Assembly (NCBI RefSeq): GCF_900200035.1
Contig: NZ_FZTC01000020.1
Span: forward strand, 62,001 to 126,000
Length of the DNA stretch: 64,000 nucleotides
Source: Klebsiella grimontii
Lineage (GTDB): Bacteria; Pseudomonadota; Gammaproteobacteria; Enterobacterales; Enterobacteriaceae
Reading direction: 5' to 3'
The notes beneath the pieces are model-generated. The model was not told where the DNA came from. It searched no databases and worked only from the letters and a program-made list of their open reading frames with translations. Position 1 is the first letter of the stretch. Every line of letters starts with the position of its first letter. The translations under genes and the position numbers were made by a program. Below are positions 46,022 to 55,926 of this stretch, one piece after another.

Positions 46022-47575
46022 GTGGAAATGTCGTATGGCCGCGCCCTGTGGCGCAACTTTCTTGGTCAGTCCCCGGACTGGTACAAACTCACTCTCATCA
46101 TTTTCTTAATCGTTAATCCGCTGGTCTTTTATCTTCATCCGTTTATTGCCGGGTGGCTGCTGGTTATCGAATTTATTTTCACCCTGGCGATGGCGCTCAA
46201 ATGTTATCCGCTGCTGCCGGGCGGTCTGCTGGCGATCGAAGCGGTGTTTATCGGGATGACCACGCCCGGGCATATCCGGGCGGAAGTTGCCGCTAACCTT
46301 GAAGTCCTGCTGCTGCTGATGTTTATGGTGGCGGGGATCTATTTCATGAAGCAGCTGCTGCTGTTCATCTTCACCCGTTTGCTGCTCGGCATCCGCAGCA
46401 AGATGCTGCTGTCGCTGGCGTTTTGCGTCGCTTCCGCCTTTCTTTCCGCATTTCTCGACGCGCTGACCGTTGTCGCGGTCGTGATTAGCGTCGCCGTGGG
46501 TTTCTACGGTATTTATCACAAAGTCGCTTCGGCGCGGCCGGACGATGACGATGTGCTCGACGACAGCCATATCGAGCAGCACTATCGCGATGTCCTGGAG
46601 CAGTTTCGCGGCTTCCTGCGCAGCCTGATGATGCACGCCGGGGTCGGCACCGCGCTCGGCGGCGTGATGACGATGGTTGGCGAACCGCAGAACCTGATTA
46701 TCGCCAAAGCCGCGGGCTGGCACTTCGGCGAATTCTTCATGCGCATGCTGCCGGTAAGCTTGCCGGTGCTGGTCTGCGGCCTGCTCACCTGCCTGCTGCT
46801 GGAGAAATTCCGCCTGTTTGGCTACGGCGAACCGCTGCCGCCAACCGTGCGTAAAGTGCTGCAGGATTTTGACGATCGTAGCCGCCAGAGCCGCAGCCGA
46901 CAGGATCGCCTGCGTCTTATCGCCCAGGGGATTATCGGCGTTTGGCTAATCATCGCCCTGGCGCTGCACCTTGCGGAAGTCGGTCTGATTGGCCTGTCGG
47001 TCATCATTCTGGCGACCACGTTTTCCGGGGTCACCGATGAACACGCCATCGGCAAAGCGTTTACCGAAGCGCTGCCGTTTACCGCGCTGCTGACGGTCTT
47101 TTTCGCCGTTGTGGCGGTGATTATCGATCAGCACCTGTTTGCGCCGGTGATCGAATTCGTTCTCCAGGCCTCGCCGCACGCCCAGCTGTCGCTGTTTTAC
47201 CTGTTTAACGGCCTGCTGTCGTCGATTTCGGATAACGTCTTCGTCGGCACCGTCTATATCAACGAGGTCAAGTCCGCTCTGGAGCAGGGAACCATCAGTT
47301 TGCCGCAGTTCGAGCTGCTGGCGGTGGCGATCAATACCGGCACCAACTTGCCATCGGTCGCCACGCCGAACGGCCAGGCCGCGTTTCTGTTCCTGCTGAC
47401 TTCCGCGCTGGCTCCGCTGATTCGCCTCTCCTATGGCCGGATGGTGTGGATGGCGCTGCCGTATACCCTCGTCCTGACCCTCGTCGGCCTGGCCTGCGTC
47501 GAGTTTACCCTGATGCCGGCTACCCAGTGGATGCTGGAGCACGGTTGGCTGGTGACGCCGCAGCTGCTGAAATAA
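46022..47575 (+). CDS. nhaB: Na+/H+ antiporter NhaB
   Basis: An inner-membrane sodium/proton antiporter with about 12 helices. The sequence is colinear with E. coli NhaB ([54 protein letters not shown]). GTG 46022 gives the homologous N-terminus (V/M)EMSYGRALW and 517 residues, with AAGG nine bases upstream. ATG 46013 is an in-frame alternative with GGAG five bases upstream. It is divergent from fadR as in other enterics. Confidence 0.95.
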   Translation: MEMSYGRALWRNFLGQSPDWYKLTLIIFLIVNPLVFYLHPFIAGWLLVIEFIFTLAMALKCYPLLPGGLLAIEAVFIGMTTPGHIRAEVAANLEVLLLLMFMVAGIYFMKQLLLFIFTRLLLGIRSKMLLSLAFCVASAFLSAFLDALTVVAVVISVAVGFYGIYHKVASARPDDDDVLDDSHIEQHYRDVLEQFRGFLRSLMMHAGVGTALGGVMTMVGEPQNLIIAKAAGWHFGEFFMRMLPVSLPVLVCGLLTCLLLEKFRLFGYGEPLPPTVRKVLQDFDDRSRQSRSRQDRLRLIAQGIIGVWLIIALALHLAEVGLIGLSVIILATTFSGVTDEHAIGKAFTEALPFTALLTVFFAVVAVIIDQHLFAPVIEFVLQASPHAQLSLFYLFNGLLSSISDNVFVGTVYINEVKSALEQGTISLPQFELLAVAINTGTNLPSVATPNGQAAFLFLLTSALAPLIRLSYGRMVWMALPYTLVLTLVGLACVEFTLMPATQWMLEHGWLVTPQLLK

Positions 47576-47584
47576 AATCATCCA

Positions 47585-47607
47585 TGCCCGGCTCAAAACG
47601 CCGGGCA
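47585..47607 (+). terminator. Possible nhaB terminator hairpin
   Basis: Stem TGCCCGGC (47585-47592) with GCCGGGCA (47600-47607). Only two T residues follow, so it may be a weak or Rho-assisted stop. Confidence 0.4.
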
Positions 47608-47705
47608 TTCCATATTCGTTTACGTAATATTTTCAGACTAGCTGCTGGCGTCGCTACGGTTTTCGTTTACACTGCCATGATTTAGCATGTTCCAGGGAAA
47701 TGATT

Positions 47706-48236
47706 ATGTTGCGATATTTAAACCAGTGCTCAAGGGGACGCGGTGCCTGGCTCCTGATGGCGCTAACCGCGTTTATTCTTGAATTGGTGGCGTTATGGTT
47801 CCAGCACGTGATGCTGCTGCAGCCGTGCGTACTGTGTATTTACGAGCGCTGCGCGCTATTTGGCGTGATGGGCGCCGGTATCGTCGGCGCCATTGCGCCA
47901 AAAACCCCTCTGCGCTATGTCGCGATTGTGATTTGGCTCTACAGCGCCCTACGCGGGCTGCAGCTGTCATGGGAACACACCATGATTCAGCTTCACCCTT
48001 CCCCTTTCCAGACCTGCGATTTCGCCGCTCGTTTCCCAACGTGGCTGCCGCTGGATAAATGGCTGCCTCAGGTGTTTGTCGCTACCGGTGACTGCTCCGT
48101 ACGCCAGTGGGAATTCCTGACGCTGGAAATGCCGCAGTGGCTGGTTGGCATCTTCGCCGCCTATCTGGTGGTCGGTGTACTGGTGCTTATCGCTCAGCCG
48201 TTTAAACCTAAAAAGCGCGATCTGTTTGGTCGCTAA
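47706..48236 (+). CDS. dsbB: Disulfide bond formation protein DsbB
   Basis: Four-helix inner-membrane quinone reductase that reoxidises DsbA. The two redox pairs are Cys41-Cys44 ([11 protein letters not shown]) and Cys104-Cys130, at the E. coli positions. ATG 47706 gives 176 residues, ending KKRDLFGR as in E. coli; an ATG two codons earlier is possible. It follows nhaB by about 130 bp. Confidence 0.96.
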   Translation: MLRYLNQCSRGRGAWLLMALTAFILELVALWFQHVMLLQPCVLCIYERCALFGVMGAGIVGAIAPKTPLRYVAIVIWLYSALRGLQLSWEHTMIQLHPSPFQTCDFAARFPTWLPLDKWLPQVFVATGDCSVRQWEFLTLEMPQWLVGIFAAYLVVGVLVLIAQPFKPKKRDLFGR

Positions 48237-48254
48237 GAACCATTGCTGATAATG

Positions 48255-48279
48255 CGCTCCTCCGGGAGCGTTTTTTTTT
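48255..48279 (+). terminator. dsbB terminator
   Basis: Stem CGCTCC (48255-48260) with GGAGCG (48265-48270), followed by nine T residues. Confidence 0.95.
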
Positions 48280-48288
48280 GCCTGCGCG

Positions 48289-48328
48289 TTGACGTTGTTG
48301 CCATAAAGATACATATTAAATGCATCTT
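48289..48328 (+). promoter_or_regulatory. Promoter overlapped by an NsrR-like operator
   Basis: TTGACG (48289-48294) and CATATT (48312-48317), 17 bp apart, form a promoter. Across the -10 lies AAGATACATAT-T-AAATGCATCTT (48306-48328), an 11-1-11 inverted repeat with 9 of 11 paired positions, close to the NsrR consensus AAGATGC...GCATCTT. NsrR is the nitric-oxide-sensing repressor, which also controls yeaR in E. coli. Repression by steric block is expected. Confidence 0.65.
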
Positions 48329-48353
48329 ATAAATGTTAACTGAGGAGCACATC

Positions 48354-48698
48354 ATGTCTCATTTGCGTATTCCCGCTAGCTGGAAGGTAAAACGCTCCAC
48401 CCCATTCTTTACCAAACAGAACGTCCCTGCCGCTCTACTGACGCACCACAACACCGCTGCGGGTGTTTTCGGCCAGCTTTGCGTGATGGAAGGCACGGTA
48501 ACCTACTATGGTTTCGCCGATGAACAGGCGACAGAACCTGAGGCAAAGGTTGTTATCAACGCCGGGCAGTTCGCGACCAGCCCGCCGCAGTACTGGCACC
48601 GCATTGAGCTCAGCGACGACGCGCAGTTCAATATTAACTTTTGGGTTGCGGACGACGCCGACGGTGAAAGCGGGCTGTTCCACGCGAAGAAAAGCTAA
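48354..48698 (+). CDS. YeaR-like DUF1971 cupin protein
   Basis: A 114-residue small cupin. RSTPFFTKQNVPA, FADEQATEP and AGQFATSPPQYWHRIE match YeaR of E. coli (also resembling the N-terminal domain of tellurite protein TehB), a protein induced by nitrate and nitric oxide. ATG 48354 is chosen over the one at 48333 because GAGGAG lies six bases upstream. The operator 25 bp upstream supports a nitrosative-stress role. It is not at this position in E. coli K-12. Confidence 0.85.
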   Translation: MSHLRIPASWKVKRSTPFFTKQNVPAALLTHHNTAAGVFGQLCVMEGTVTYYGFADEQATEPEAKVVINAGQFATSPPQYWHRIELSDDAQFNINFWVADDADGESGLFHAKKS

Positions 48699-48706
48699 CT
48701 GAGCGC

Positions 48707-49168
48707 CTACTGCGCCCAGTCTGGTTTATTCAGGATATGATCCTGCCAGTCAACCACGGTGGCTTCTTTCACCGCAATATGGCGAACCGAGATGCGTTCG
48801 CCATGCATCGCCGCCTTCGAACCGGTTAACAGCGGATGCCAGTGCGGCAGCGGCTGACCTTCCGCCAGCAGACGATAGGCGCAGGTCGGCGGCAGCCATT
48901 CAAACGTAGGCAGATTGTCGCGGGTTAGCTTAATGCAGTCCGGCTCATATTCGAAGCGGCGCTCATAGTTACGGCACTGGCAGGTTTTGATATTGAGCTG
49001 ACGGCAGGCGACGTTGGTAAAATAGATTTCGTCGGTATCCTCATCCATCAGCTTATGCAGGCAGCACTGTCCGCAGCCGTCGCAAAGTGATTCCCACTCC
49101 GCATCGCTCATTTCATCCAGTGTTTTTTGTTGCCAGAAAGGTTGTTCGCTCATTGGGATGTCCGTCAT
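48707..49168 (-). CDS. ycgN: UPF0260 family cysteine-cluster protein YcgN
   Basis: A 153-residue conserved protein of unknown function. [12 protein letters not shown] (Cys29, 32, 35, 36) and later cysteines ([15 protein letters not shown]) suggest zinc or iron-sulfur binding. It is nearly colinear with E. coli YcgN. ATG 49168 or the internal ATG five codons later could be used. It follows ycgM in the ycgL-ycgM-ycgN group. Confidence 0.93.
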   Translation of the reverse strand: MTDIPMSEQPFWQQKTLDEMSDAEWESLCDGCGQCCLHKLMDEDTDEIYFTNVACRQLNIKTCQCRNYERRFEYEPDCIKLTRDNLPTFEWLPPTCAYRLLAEGQPLPHWHPLLTGSKAAMHGERISVRHIAVKEATVVDWQDHILNKPDWAQ

Positions 49169-49247
49169 TGCAATTCAGGGTGCACCTTATAACCAGTCTG
49201 GCACGCCGTTGCAAGTTTTGCCGCCCGGAGATGGCGGCAAGAGGTCG

Positions 49248-49907
49248 TTACAGCACGCGGGTGGTCAGCGATAAGCCGTTAAACCCCACTTCCAGCTCGT
49301 CGCCGCTGGCGAGCGGCCCCACGCCTTCCGGGGTACCGGTCAGCACCACGTCACCGGCTTTCAGGGTGAAGAAGCGCGACATATAGGCGATCAGCGGCAC
49401 AATTTTATGGATCATGTCGGCCGTGGTGCCATGCTGGCGCACTTCGCCGTTCACCTTCAGGCTCAGCGGCGTATTCTGCGCGTCGCCGTGAAATTCGGCG
49501 GCGGGAATAAACCCGGAAATCGGACAGGCGTTATCAAAGCCTTTCGCCTTTTCCCACGGCTGACCGGCCTTTTTCAGTTTACCCTGCAGATCGCGCAGAG
49601 TGAGGTCCAGCGCCACGCCATAGCCGGCGATGGCTTTAAGCACGTGATCTTCGGTCGCCTGACGCAACGTGCCGCCAATCAGCACCGCCAGCTCAACTTC
49701 ATGGTGCACCGAACCCAGGCCCTCAGGCAGCACCAACGGCTGGCGGATGTCGCATAGCGCCGTCTCAGGTTTAATAAACAGCACCGGCTCTTCCGGCGTC
49801 GCACTGCCCATCTCCTTAATGTGTTTTGCATAGTTGCTGCCCACGCAAACCACTTTGCTTACCGGATAATCCAGTAGCGCACCCTGCCAGTTATGATGTT
49901 GGTACAT
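49248..49907 (-). CDS. ycgM: Fumarylacetoacetate hydrolase family protein YcgM
   Basis: A 219-residue FAH-fold enzyme, similar to human FAHD1, which acts on oxaloacetate or acylpyruvates. VCVGSNYAKHIKEMG opens the fold, HHEVELAVLIG gives the metal-binding Glu pair, and LTGTPEGVGPL forms the C-terminal lid. Length equals that of E. coli YcgM. Confidence 0.93.
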   Translation of the reverse strand: MYQHHNWQGALLDYPVSKVVCVGSNYAKHIKEMGSATPEEPVLFIKPETALCDIRQPLVLPEGLGSVHHEVELAVLIGGTLRQATEDHVLKAIAGYGVALDLTLRDLQGKLKKAGQPWEKAKGFDNACPISGFIPAAEFHGDAQNTPLSLKVNGEVRQHGTTADMIHKIVPLIAYMSRFFTLKAGDVVLTGTPEGVGPLASGDELEVGFNGLSLTTRVL

Positions 49908-49923
49908 TTTTTACCTCTGTGGG

Positions 49924-50205
49924 TTAATCAGATTTATTCCCCTGTTCCGCCAGGTGTTTCTTGAGTAAATTTTCAGATGGCGGAGGGAGTTGAAGGTAAT
50001 AGCCCTGATCGGCCAGCGCCTGCTTCACTTTATCCAAATCGGCGTGAATGAGTTTTTTTCGTCCATCAAGCGGCAGAATCATTGCCAGTTTAGGCGTACC
50101 GAAGCTATACATTAATTCATCAGGAACGCGGGAGAAATCGTCCTTTTTTTCGACATATAAATAGGTTTGCTCACGTTTAGTACTTCGATAGATCACACAA
50201 AACAT
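49924..50205 (-). CDS. ycgL: YcgL domain protein
   Basis: A 93-residue protein of unknown function, with a conserved N-terminal [20 protein letters not shown] and [21 protein letters not shown] 50205 is the conserved start of the domain; a GTG ten codons upstream (50235) is also open. It is divergent from minC as in other enterics. Confidence 0.9.
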   Translation of the reverse strand: MFCVIYRSTKREQTYLYVEKKDDFSRVPDELMYSFGTPKLAMILPLDGRKKLIHADLDKVKQALADQGYYLQLPPPSENLLKKHLAEQGNKSD

Positions 50206-50331
50206 AGTTTTACTCGGAATTAGACCTGCGGTCACTTGCCTCTATATATGAGTGACTATAACATGCCTTTTAGTCTTCGGAATATCACCGCACTTCAGCG
50301 AGTGATAAACAGCAAATTGAGTAAGGCCAGG

Positions 50332-51030
50332 ATGTCAAATACGCCAATCGAACTTAAGGGCAGTAGCTTCACCTTATCTGTGGTTCATTTGCACGATGCA
50401 AATCCCGAGGTTATTCGTCAGGCGTTAGAAGACAAAATCGCCCAGGCTCCCGCCTTTTTACGTCATGCCCCCGTGGTGGTGAATATCAGCAGCATTGAAG
50501 ATGACGTCGACTGGCGCCCTCTCCATGAAGCTATTGCGGCCACCGGACTGCGTATTATGGGCGTAAGCGGATGTAAACTTCCTCGGCTGAAAACCGAAAT
50601 TGACCGCGCCGGGATCCCGTTATTAACCGAAGGGAAAGAAAAAACCACCCGTCAGGCCCCGCCAGAACCCGTCGCGTCGCCGCCAGTTGTTAATCAGATC
50701 ACAAAAACGCGTTTGATTGATCAGCCGGTACGTTCCGGTCAGCGTATTTATGCGCCACACTGTGATCTAATTGTTACAAACCATGTGAGTGCCGGGGCTG
50801 AACTTATTGCCGATGGTAACATCCATGTATATGGCATGATGCGGGGACGTGCGCTTGCCGGCGCTGGCGGCGACAGAGACGCCCAAATATTTTGTACCAA
50901 CCTCTCGGCGGAACTGGTTTCCATCGCCGGGGAATACTGGCTGAGTGATAACATTCCGGCCGAATTTTATGGCAAAGCGGCGCGTCTACGTTTAGACGAC
51001 AGCGCTTTGACGATTCAATCGTTGAATTAA
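50332..51030 (+). CDS. minC: Septum site-determining protein MinC
   Basis: Inhibitor of FtsZ ring assembly at the poles. The N-terminal domain (1 to about 110, [21 protein letters not shown]) antagonises FtsZ. A variable Pro-rich linker leads to the C-terminal beta-helix ([30 protein letters not shown], in context) that dimerises and binds MinD. The linker differs from that of E. coli. ATG 50332 gives 232 residues; upstream in-frame ATGs fall in the promoter. Confidence 0.96.
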   Translation: MSNTPIELKGSSFTLSVVHLHDANPEVIRQALEDKIAQAPAFLRHAPVVVNISSIEDDVDWRPLHEAIAATGLRIMGVSGCKLPRLKTEIDRAGIPLLTEGKEKTTRQAPPEPVASPPVVNQITKTRLIDQPVRSGQRIYAPHCDLIVTNHVSAGAELIADGNIHVYGMMRGRALAGAGGDRDAQIFCTNLSAELVSIAGEYWLSDNIPAEFYGKAARLRLDDSALTIQSLN

Positions 51031-51053
51031 TCCCTTTTTAACAAGGAATTTCT

Positions 51054-51866
51054 ATGGCACGCATTATTGTTGTGACTTCGGGTAAAGGAGGCGTTGGCAA
51101 GACCACCTCCAGCGCGGCCATCGCTACTGGTTTGGCCCAGAAGGGAAAGAAAACGGTCGTTATCGACTTCGATATCGGCCTGCGTAACCTTGACTTGATC
51201 ATGGGCTGTGAACGCCGGGTCGTTTATGACTTCGTCAACGTCATCCAGGGCGATGCCACGCTGAACCAGGCGCTTATCAAAGACAAGCGCACGGAGAACC
51301 TCTATATCCTCCCGGCCTCCCAGACGCGTGACAAAGACGCCCTGACCCGCGAAGGCGTAGACAAAGTTCTCGAAGAACTGAAAAAGATGGATTTTGATTT
51401 TATCGTCTGTGACTCCCCTGCAGGCATCGAAACCGGTGCGCTGATGGCGTTATACTTCGCTGATGAAGCCATCATCACCACTAACCCGGAAGTCTCCTCC
51501 GTTCGCGACTCCGACCGTATCCTCGGCATCCTGGCCTCTAAATCCCGCCGTGCGGAAAAAGGTGAAGATCCGATTAAAGAGCATCTGCTGCTGACCCGCT
51601 ATAACCCAGGACGCGTCAACAAAGGCGACATGCTGAGCATGGAAGACGTGCTGGAAATTCTGCGCATCAATCTGGTGGGCGTGATTCCGGAAGATCAGTC
51701 CGTGCTGCGCGCGTCTAACCAGGGCGAACCGGTTATTCTGGATGATACCTCGGACGCGGGCAAAGCCTATGCCGATACCGTTGAACGTCTGCTCGGAGAA
51801 GAACGTCCTTTCCGCTTCGTAGAAGAAGAGAAGAAAGGTTTCCTCAAACGCCTGTTCGGAGGATAA
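51054..51866 (+). CDS. minD: Septum site-determining ATPase MinD
   Basis: Membrane-cycling ATPase that recruits MinC and oscillates with MinE. The deviant Walker A motif GKGGVGKTT (10-18) contains the signature Lys11 and Lys16. The C-terminal amphipathic helix KKGFLKRLFGG anchors it to membrane. Length 270 equals that of E. coli. It starts 24 bp after minC. Confidence 0.98.
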   Translation: MARIIVVTSGKGGVGKTTSSAAIATGLAQKGKKTVVIDFDIGLRNLDLIMGCERRVVYDFVNVIQGDATLNQALIKDKRTENLYILPASQTRDKDALTREGVDKVLEELKKMDFDFIVCDSPAGIETGALMALYFADEAIITTNPEVSSVRDSDRILGILASKSRRAEKGEDPIKEHLLLTRYNPGRVNKGDMLSMEDVLEILRINLVGVIPEDQSVLRASNQGEPVILDDTSDAGKAYADTVERLLGEERPFRFVEEEKKGFLKRLFGG

Positions 51867-51869
51867 ATT

Positions 51870-52139
51870 ATGGCATTACTCGACTTTTTTCTCTCGCGGA
51901 AAAAGAACACGGCCAACATTGCGAAAGAGCGCCTGCAAATCATCGTCGCGGAGCGCCGTCGCGGCGACGCGGAGCCGCACTATCTTCCGCAGCTGCGTAA
52001 AGACATTCTTGAAGTGATTTGCAAATATGTGCAAATCGACCCGGAAATGGTCAGCGTGCAGCTTGAGCAGAGAGACGGTGATATTTCGATTCTGGAGCTG
52101 AACGTGACCCTGCCGGAAACTGAAGAGTCGAAATCCTGA
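51870..52139 (+). CDS. minE: Min topological specificity factor MinE
   Basis: Stimulates MinD ATPase and drives pole-to-pole oscillation. The N-terminal membrane-targeting sequence and anti-MinCD region ([21 protein letters not shown]) and the dimeric C-terminal domain are conserved. At 89 residues it is one residue longer than in E. coli. It lies three bases after the minD stop. Confidence 0.98.
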   Translation: MALLDFFLSRKKNTANIAKERLQIIVAERRRGDAEPHYLPQLRKDILEVICKYVQIDPEMVSVQLEQRDGDISILELNVTLPETEESKS

Positions 52140-52154
52140 GCCTGAAGGTATAAA

Positions 52155-52187
52155 AAAAACCGGCGTCGCGATGCGAAGCCGGTTTTT
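52155..52187. terminator. minCDE terminator
   Basis: Stem AAAAACCGGC (52155-52164) with GCCGGTTTTT (52178-52187). It is symmetrical in A and T flanks and may also end rnd transcripts. Confidence 0.93.
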
Positions 52188-52207
52188 GTTACTTTGCAGA
52201 CCAAACG

Positions 52208-53335
52208 TTAGCGCGGGTATTCGCTTAATAGCGCATTCAGGCGATCGGCCATCAATGCGCCTCGCCAGCCGGATACCAGCTCAGGCTGCCCGTTGCCGCT
52301 TTTTAATCCCCAGTGCCAGTTCAGCAGCTGGTTAATCTGCCTTCTTGAGGCCAGCAGCTCGGCGCTGACGCCTTTCTCGGCGCTCACGGTCTGCACAAGC
52401 GCTTTAATATCTTTAAACAGCTTGCGGTAGCCCGGCATATCGATCAGATTCTGCAGCGGCTCAGGCAGCGCCTCTTCCGGCAGCGCCTGCGCTTTCTCGA
52501 CGAGGCCGATCAGCGTCTTGCCGTGGAAACGAATTTCGCTGCCCGACAGTCCCAGGCTATCAAGTTCACCCAGGCTGGTGGGCATATAGCGCGCCACGTT
52601 CCACAAATGTTCTTCGCGAATGACAAAGTTGACGGCCAGGTCGCGCTCGCGCGCTTTACGCAAACGCCAGTCCGCCAGCAGCTGCAGGCAGCCCAGCTGG
52701 CGAGTGCGCAGCTGCCAGGCGTTACCGATATCGCGCCACGCCTCGGCAGGATCCTGCACCTCCTGGCGGCGCTGCTGCATCAGCTGACACTCATCCAGCG
52801 CAGCGGAGAGCCAGCCTGCGCTGTCGGTTTCAGCCATCAGCTTTCCGGCAATCGGCAGCAGGTACCAGACATCGGCGGCGGCATAAATGCACTGGCGTTC
52901 GGTTAGCGGACGCGCCAGCCAGTCGGTACGGGATTCACTTTTATCCAGCGCCACGCCGGTAAACTCTTCCACCATCGACGCAAAGCCCCAGGACATCGGG
53001 CGACCGCAAAAGGCGGCCAGAATTTGCGTATCGATCAGCGGCTGCGGCATCAGATGAAAGGCATTAAGGAATACTTCCAGATCCTCGCTACCGGCGTGCA
53101 GAAATTTGGTCACGTCTTTATTCAGCAGCAGTTCGCGCATCGGTTGCCAGTCGGTGATGACCAGCGGGTCGATCAGCGAAACCTGGTTGCCGTCGAACAG
53201 CTGGAGCAAACCGAGCTGCGGGTAGTAGGTGCGAGTACGGACAAACTCCGTATCCAGCGCAATGGCGGAAACCGAGCTTGCCGCGTCACAGACGGCGCGC
53301 AGGCCATCGTTGGTGGTGATCATCTGATAGTTCAA
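52208..53335 (-). CDS. rnd: Ribonuclease D
   Basis: 3'-5' exoribonuclease in tRNA 3' maturation. The DEDD exonuclease motif DTEFVR (Asp28, Glu30) and the later FLHAGSEDLEVF and YAAADVWYLLPIA carry the metal-binding acids; two HRDC domains follow (about 210-375). Initiation is at TTG 53335, the same rare codon used by E. coli rnd, giving 375 residues. Confidence 0.96.
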   Translation of the reverse strand: MNYQMITTNDGLRAVCDAASSVSAIALDTEFVRTRTYYPQLGLLQLFDGNQVSLIDPLVITDWQPMRELLLNKDVTKFLHAGSEDLEVFLNAFHLMPQPLIDTQILAAFCGRPMSWGFASMVEEFTGVALDKSESRTDWLARPLTERQCIYAAADVWYLLPIAGKLMAETDSAGWLSAALDECQLMQQRRQEVQDPAEAWRDIGNAWQLRTRQLGCLQLLADWRLRKARERDLAVNFVIREEHLWNVARYMPTSLGELDSLGLSGSEIRFHGKTLIGLVEKAQALPEEALPEPLQNLIDMPGYRKLFKDIKALVQTVSAEKGVSAELLASRRQINQLLNWHWGLKSGNGQPELVSGWRGALMADRLNALLSEYPR

Positions 53336-53360
53336 ATCATACTCTCTTAACTTGCGCCCA

Positions 53361-53385
53361 TAAAAAACGCCGGCTTAGCCGGCGT
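53361..53385 (-). terminator. fadD terminator
   Basis: Stem ACGCCGGC (53367-53374) with GCCGGCGT (53378-53385), loop TTA. On the minus strand a six-T run follows. It separates fadD from the downstream rnd gene. Confidence 0.9.
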
Positions 53386-53404
53386 CTGGCGATTCACTCT
53401 TAGC

Positions 53405-55090
53405 TCAGGCTTTATTGTCTACTTTAGCGCGGGCTTCGTCACGCAGTTCTCGACGTAAAATTTTCCCAACGTTGGATTTCGGCAGCTCATCGCGAAACTC
53501 AACGTGCTTCGGAACCTTGTAGCCGGTTAGCTGGCGACGGCAAAAGGTAATCAGCATCTCTTCCGTCAGCGTCGGGTCTTTCTTGACCACGAAAATTTTC
53601 ACCGCTTCACCGCTGCTGCCGGACGGCACGCCGACCGCGGCCACTTCCTGAACCCCGGCGTGCTGCATCACCACATCTTCGATTTCATTCGGATAGACGT
53701 TGAAGCCCGAGACAAGAATCATATCTTTTTTGCGGTCGACGATGCGCAGGAAGCCCTCTTCATCCATCACCGCGATGTCGCCAGTATGCAGCCAGCCGTC
53801 CTTAATAATTTCCGCGGTGGCATCAGGACGCTGCCAGTATCCCAGCATCACCTGCGGCCCTTTCACGCACAGCTCCCCCGGCTCCCCCGGCGGTACTTCA
53901 TTATCGTCGTCATCCACCAGCTTCGCTTCGGTGGAGGGCACCGGCAGGCCGATGCTGCCGCTATGATAATCAATATCGTGCGGGTTGACGCTCACCAGCG
54001 GCGCGCACTCGGTCAGGCCATAGCCTTCCAGCAGATACTGCCCGGTCAGCTTAACCCAGCGTTCGGCTACCACCTGCTGCACCGGCATGCCGCCGCCGGC
54101 GGAGAGATGCAGGGAGGAGAAGTCGAGCTGCTGAAACTCTTTGTTATTGAGCAGCGCGTTAAACAGGGTGTTGACCCCGGTCATCGCGGTGAAGGGATAT
54201 TTCGCCAGCTCTTTGACCAGGCCTGGAATATCGCGCGGGTTGGTGATCAGCAGATTCTGCCCGCCCAGCTCGATAAACAGCAGGCAGTTCATGGTCAGCG
54301 CAAAAATGTGGTACAGCGGGAGCGCGGTAACGACCAACTCTTTGCCGCGATGCAGCAGCGGCCCGTAGGTGCCGTTGACCTGCTCAAGGTTCGCCAGCAT
54401 ATTGCGATGCGTCAGCATCGCTCCCTTCGCCACGCCGGTTGTTCCGCCGGTGTACTGGAGAAAAGCGAGATCCTGAGGGACGATTTCCGGCTTGATGTAC
54501 TGCATACGGTAGCCGTGCTGCAGCGCGCTGCGAAACGAGATGGCGTCCGGCAGATGGTATTTTGGCACCAGCCGTTTGATGTACTTCACCACAAAGTTAA
54601 CCACGGTGCCTTTCGCCGGGGAAAGCTGATCGCCCATACGGGTTAAAATCACGTGCTTAACCTGGGTTTTATCGACCACCTTTTCCAGGGTATGCGCGAA
54701 GTTGGAGACAATCACGATGGCGGCGGCGCCGCTGTCGTTGAGCTGGTGCTCCAGCTCGCGCGGGGTGTAGAGCGGATTGACGTTCACCACGATCATCCCC
54801 GCGCGCAGGATACCAAACAGCGCTACCGGATATTGCAGCAGATTCGGCATCATCAGGGCGACGCGGTCGCCTTTTTGCAGACCCAAACCTTCCTGAAGGT
54901 AAGCGGCAAACGCCCGGCTGCGCTCCTCCAGCTTACGGTAGGTCATCACCTCGCCCATATTGATAAATGCCGGTTGGTCGGCATAGCGGCGGACGGCATG
55001 TTCAAACAGTTCAACCAGGGATTGATAGCGGTCAGGGTTTATCTCCGCAGGAACGTCCGCGGGATAACGGTTTAGCCAAACCTTTTTCAC
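53405..55090 (-). CDS. fadD: Long-chain fatty acid--CoA ligase
   Basis: Activates fatty acids to acyl-CoA at the inner membrane, coupling uptake to beta-oxidation. The AMP-binding signature [14 protein letters not shown] (about 213-226) and the fatty-acyl motif [18 protein letters not shown] with [14 protein letters not shown] are intact. GTG 55090 begins (V/M)[13 protein letters not shown] and gives 561 residues as in E. coli, with GAGGTG upstream; ATGs at 55126 and 55123 would add a 12-residue extension. Confidence 0.96.
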   Translation of the reverse strand: MKKVWLNRYPADVPAEINPDRYQSLVELFEHAVRRYADQPAFINMGEVMTYRKLEERSRAFAAYLQEGLGLQKGDRVALMMPNLLQYPVALFGILRAGMIVVNVNPLYTPRELEHQLNDSGAAAIVIVSNFAHTLEKVVDKTQVKHVILTRMGDQLSPAKGTVVNFVVKYIKRLVPKYHLPDAISFRSALQHGYRMQYIKPEIVPQDLAFLQYTGGTTGVAKGAMLTHRNMLANLEQVNGTYGPLLHRGKELVVTALPLYHIFALTMNCLLFIELGGQNLLITNPRDIPGLVKELAKYPFTAMTGVNTLFNALLNNKEFQQLDFSSLHLSAGGGMPVQQVVAERWVKLTGQYLLEGYGLTECAPLVSVNPHDIDYHSGSIGLPVPSTEAKLVDDDDNEVPPGEPGELCVKGPQVMLGYWQRPDATAEIIKDGWLHTGDIAVMDEEGFLRIVDRKKDMILVSGFNVYPNEIEDVVMQHAGVQEVAAVGVPSGSSGEAVKIFVVKKDPTLTEEMLITFCRRQLTGYKVPKHVEFRDELPKSNVGKILRRELRDEARAKVDNKA

Positions 55091-55163
55091 TGCATCACCT
55101 CTGAAATAGTTATTCGTCGTCATCACAGCCCCTGATCAACAAACATTCTGTTAACATTATATT

Positions 55164-55180
55164 AACTCAGCGTACCAGTT
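55164..55180. promoter_or_regulatory. FadR-like operator upstream of fadD
   Basis: Read on the minus strand, AACTGGTACGCTGAGTT matches the FadR 17-mer AACTGGTCCGACCAGTT at 13 positions, including the whole AACTGGT half. It lies about 75 bp before the fadD start. fadR itself is encoded 9 kb away in this window. Confidence 0.6.
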
Positions 55181-55250
55181 TATTAATTAGGCGTTGTACA
55201 GGTTGCGAAGCGCGTCACTATTTATTTTTCTTATTTGACTGAAAACGAAG

Positions 55251-55278
55251 AAACAGCGGACCAGCCGCTGTTTCTTTT
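55251..55278. terminator. Terminator downstream of yeaY
   Basis: Stem AAACAGCGG (55251-55259) with CCGCTGTTT (55265-55273), then CTTTTT on the plus strand and CTTCGTTTT on the minus strand. It ends yeaY before the fadD promoter. Confidence 0.7.
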
Positions 55279-55298
55279 TGCTTACAATAGCTACAAAA

Positions 55299-55883
55299 TC
55301 ATTCAGTTACGACGTTTCTGACTTCGGCAGGGCCCGGGTTATACCAGCCCCAGCCGCCGTAACCGTAGCCCCACGGGCGCGGGCCGAACATCCACGGGTC
55401 CATCATTGGCTGCGGGGGCATCACCACCTGCTGCACAACGTTCCAGCGCTTGTAGCCGATGGCATTCATCAACATGAATTTATACGGCGTATTCCCCACT
55501 TTGCCGTCGACGACGCCGACGATCGGGCCAACCACGGTGACCAGCTGCCCGCGAAAATCCACCGGGTCGATAAAGCCGTTTACGTCGGCAAAAATACGCC
55601 CGCGCGACGGTTCGCCCAGCGCCGGACGCGCGGCGCCGTCGAGCGGAACGGTGGCAATTTCCAGGCGGGTTTTACCCTGCTGGTTCTGTACGCTAACCAC
55701 CTTGCCGCCAAAACGCGCTTCCTGACCGACATACAGCTGCGGCGCGTTCATTACCCGGACTAGATCCTGCTGCGGCGTCGGGGTGGTGCCCTTTATGGCA
55801 TCCGGCACCGAAGCGCACCCGCTCAGCGCAGCAACGACTGCCGCCGCGACTAACCAACGCACTACCCTTTTTTGACCCGCCAT
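55299..55883 (-). CDS. yeaY: Slp family outer-membrane lipoprotein YeaY
   Basis: A 194-residue lipoprotein. A signal peptide ends in LSGC (Cys23), with Ala at +2 fitting the outer membrane. The Slp domain shows [19 protein letters not shown] and GRQ-like [15 protein letters not shown] Pro/Gly/Tyr/Trp-rich tail ([18 protein letters not shown]) follows, more extreme than in E. coli YeaY as I recall it. Slp is starvation-induced; the role of YeaY is unknown. Confidence 0.92.
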   Translation of the reverse strand: MAGQKRVVRWLVAAAVVAALSGCASVPDAIKGTTPTPQQDLVRVMNAPQLYVGQEARFGGKVVSVQNQQGKTRLEIATVPLDGAARPALGEPSRGRIFADVNGFIDPVDFRGQLVTVVGPIVGVVDGKVGNTPYKFMLMNAIGYKRWNVVQQVVMPPQPMMDPWMFGPRPWGYGYGGWGWYNPGPAEVRNVVTE

Positions 55884-55926
55884 GACGCGACTCCTTCGTT
55901 CTTCTCAGACATATAGTTACTGAGAT

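Noticed and set aside
53660-54646. Plus-strand ORF of 328 codons
   Set aside because: Antisense to fadD, and fadD is certain.
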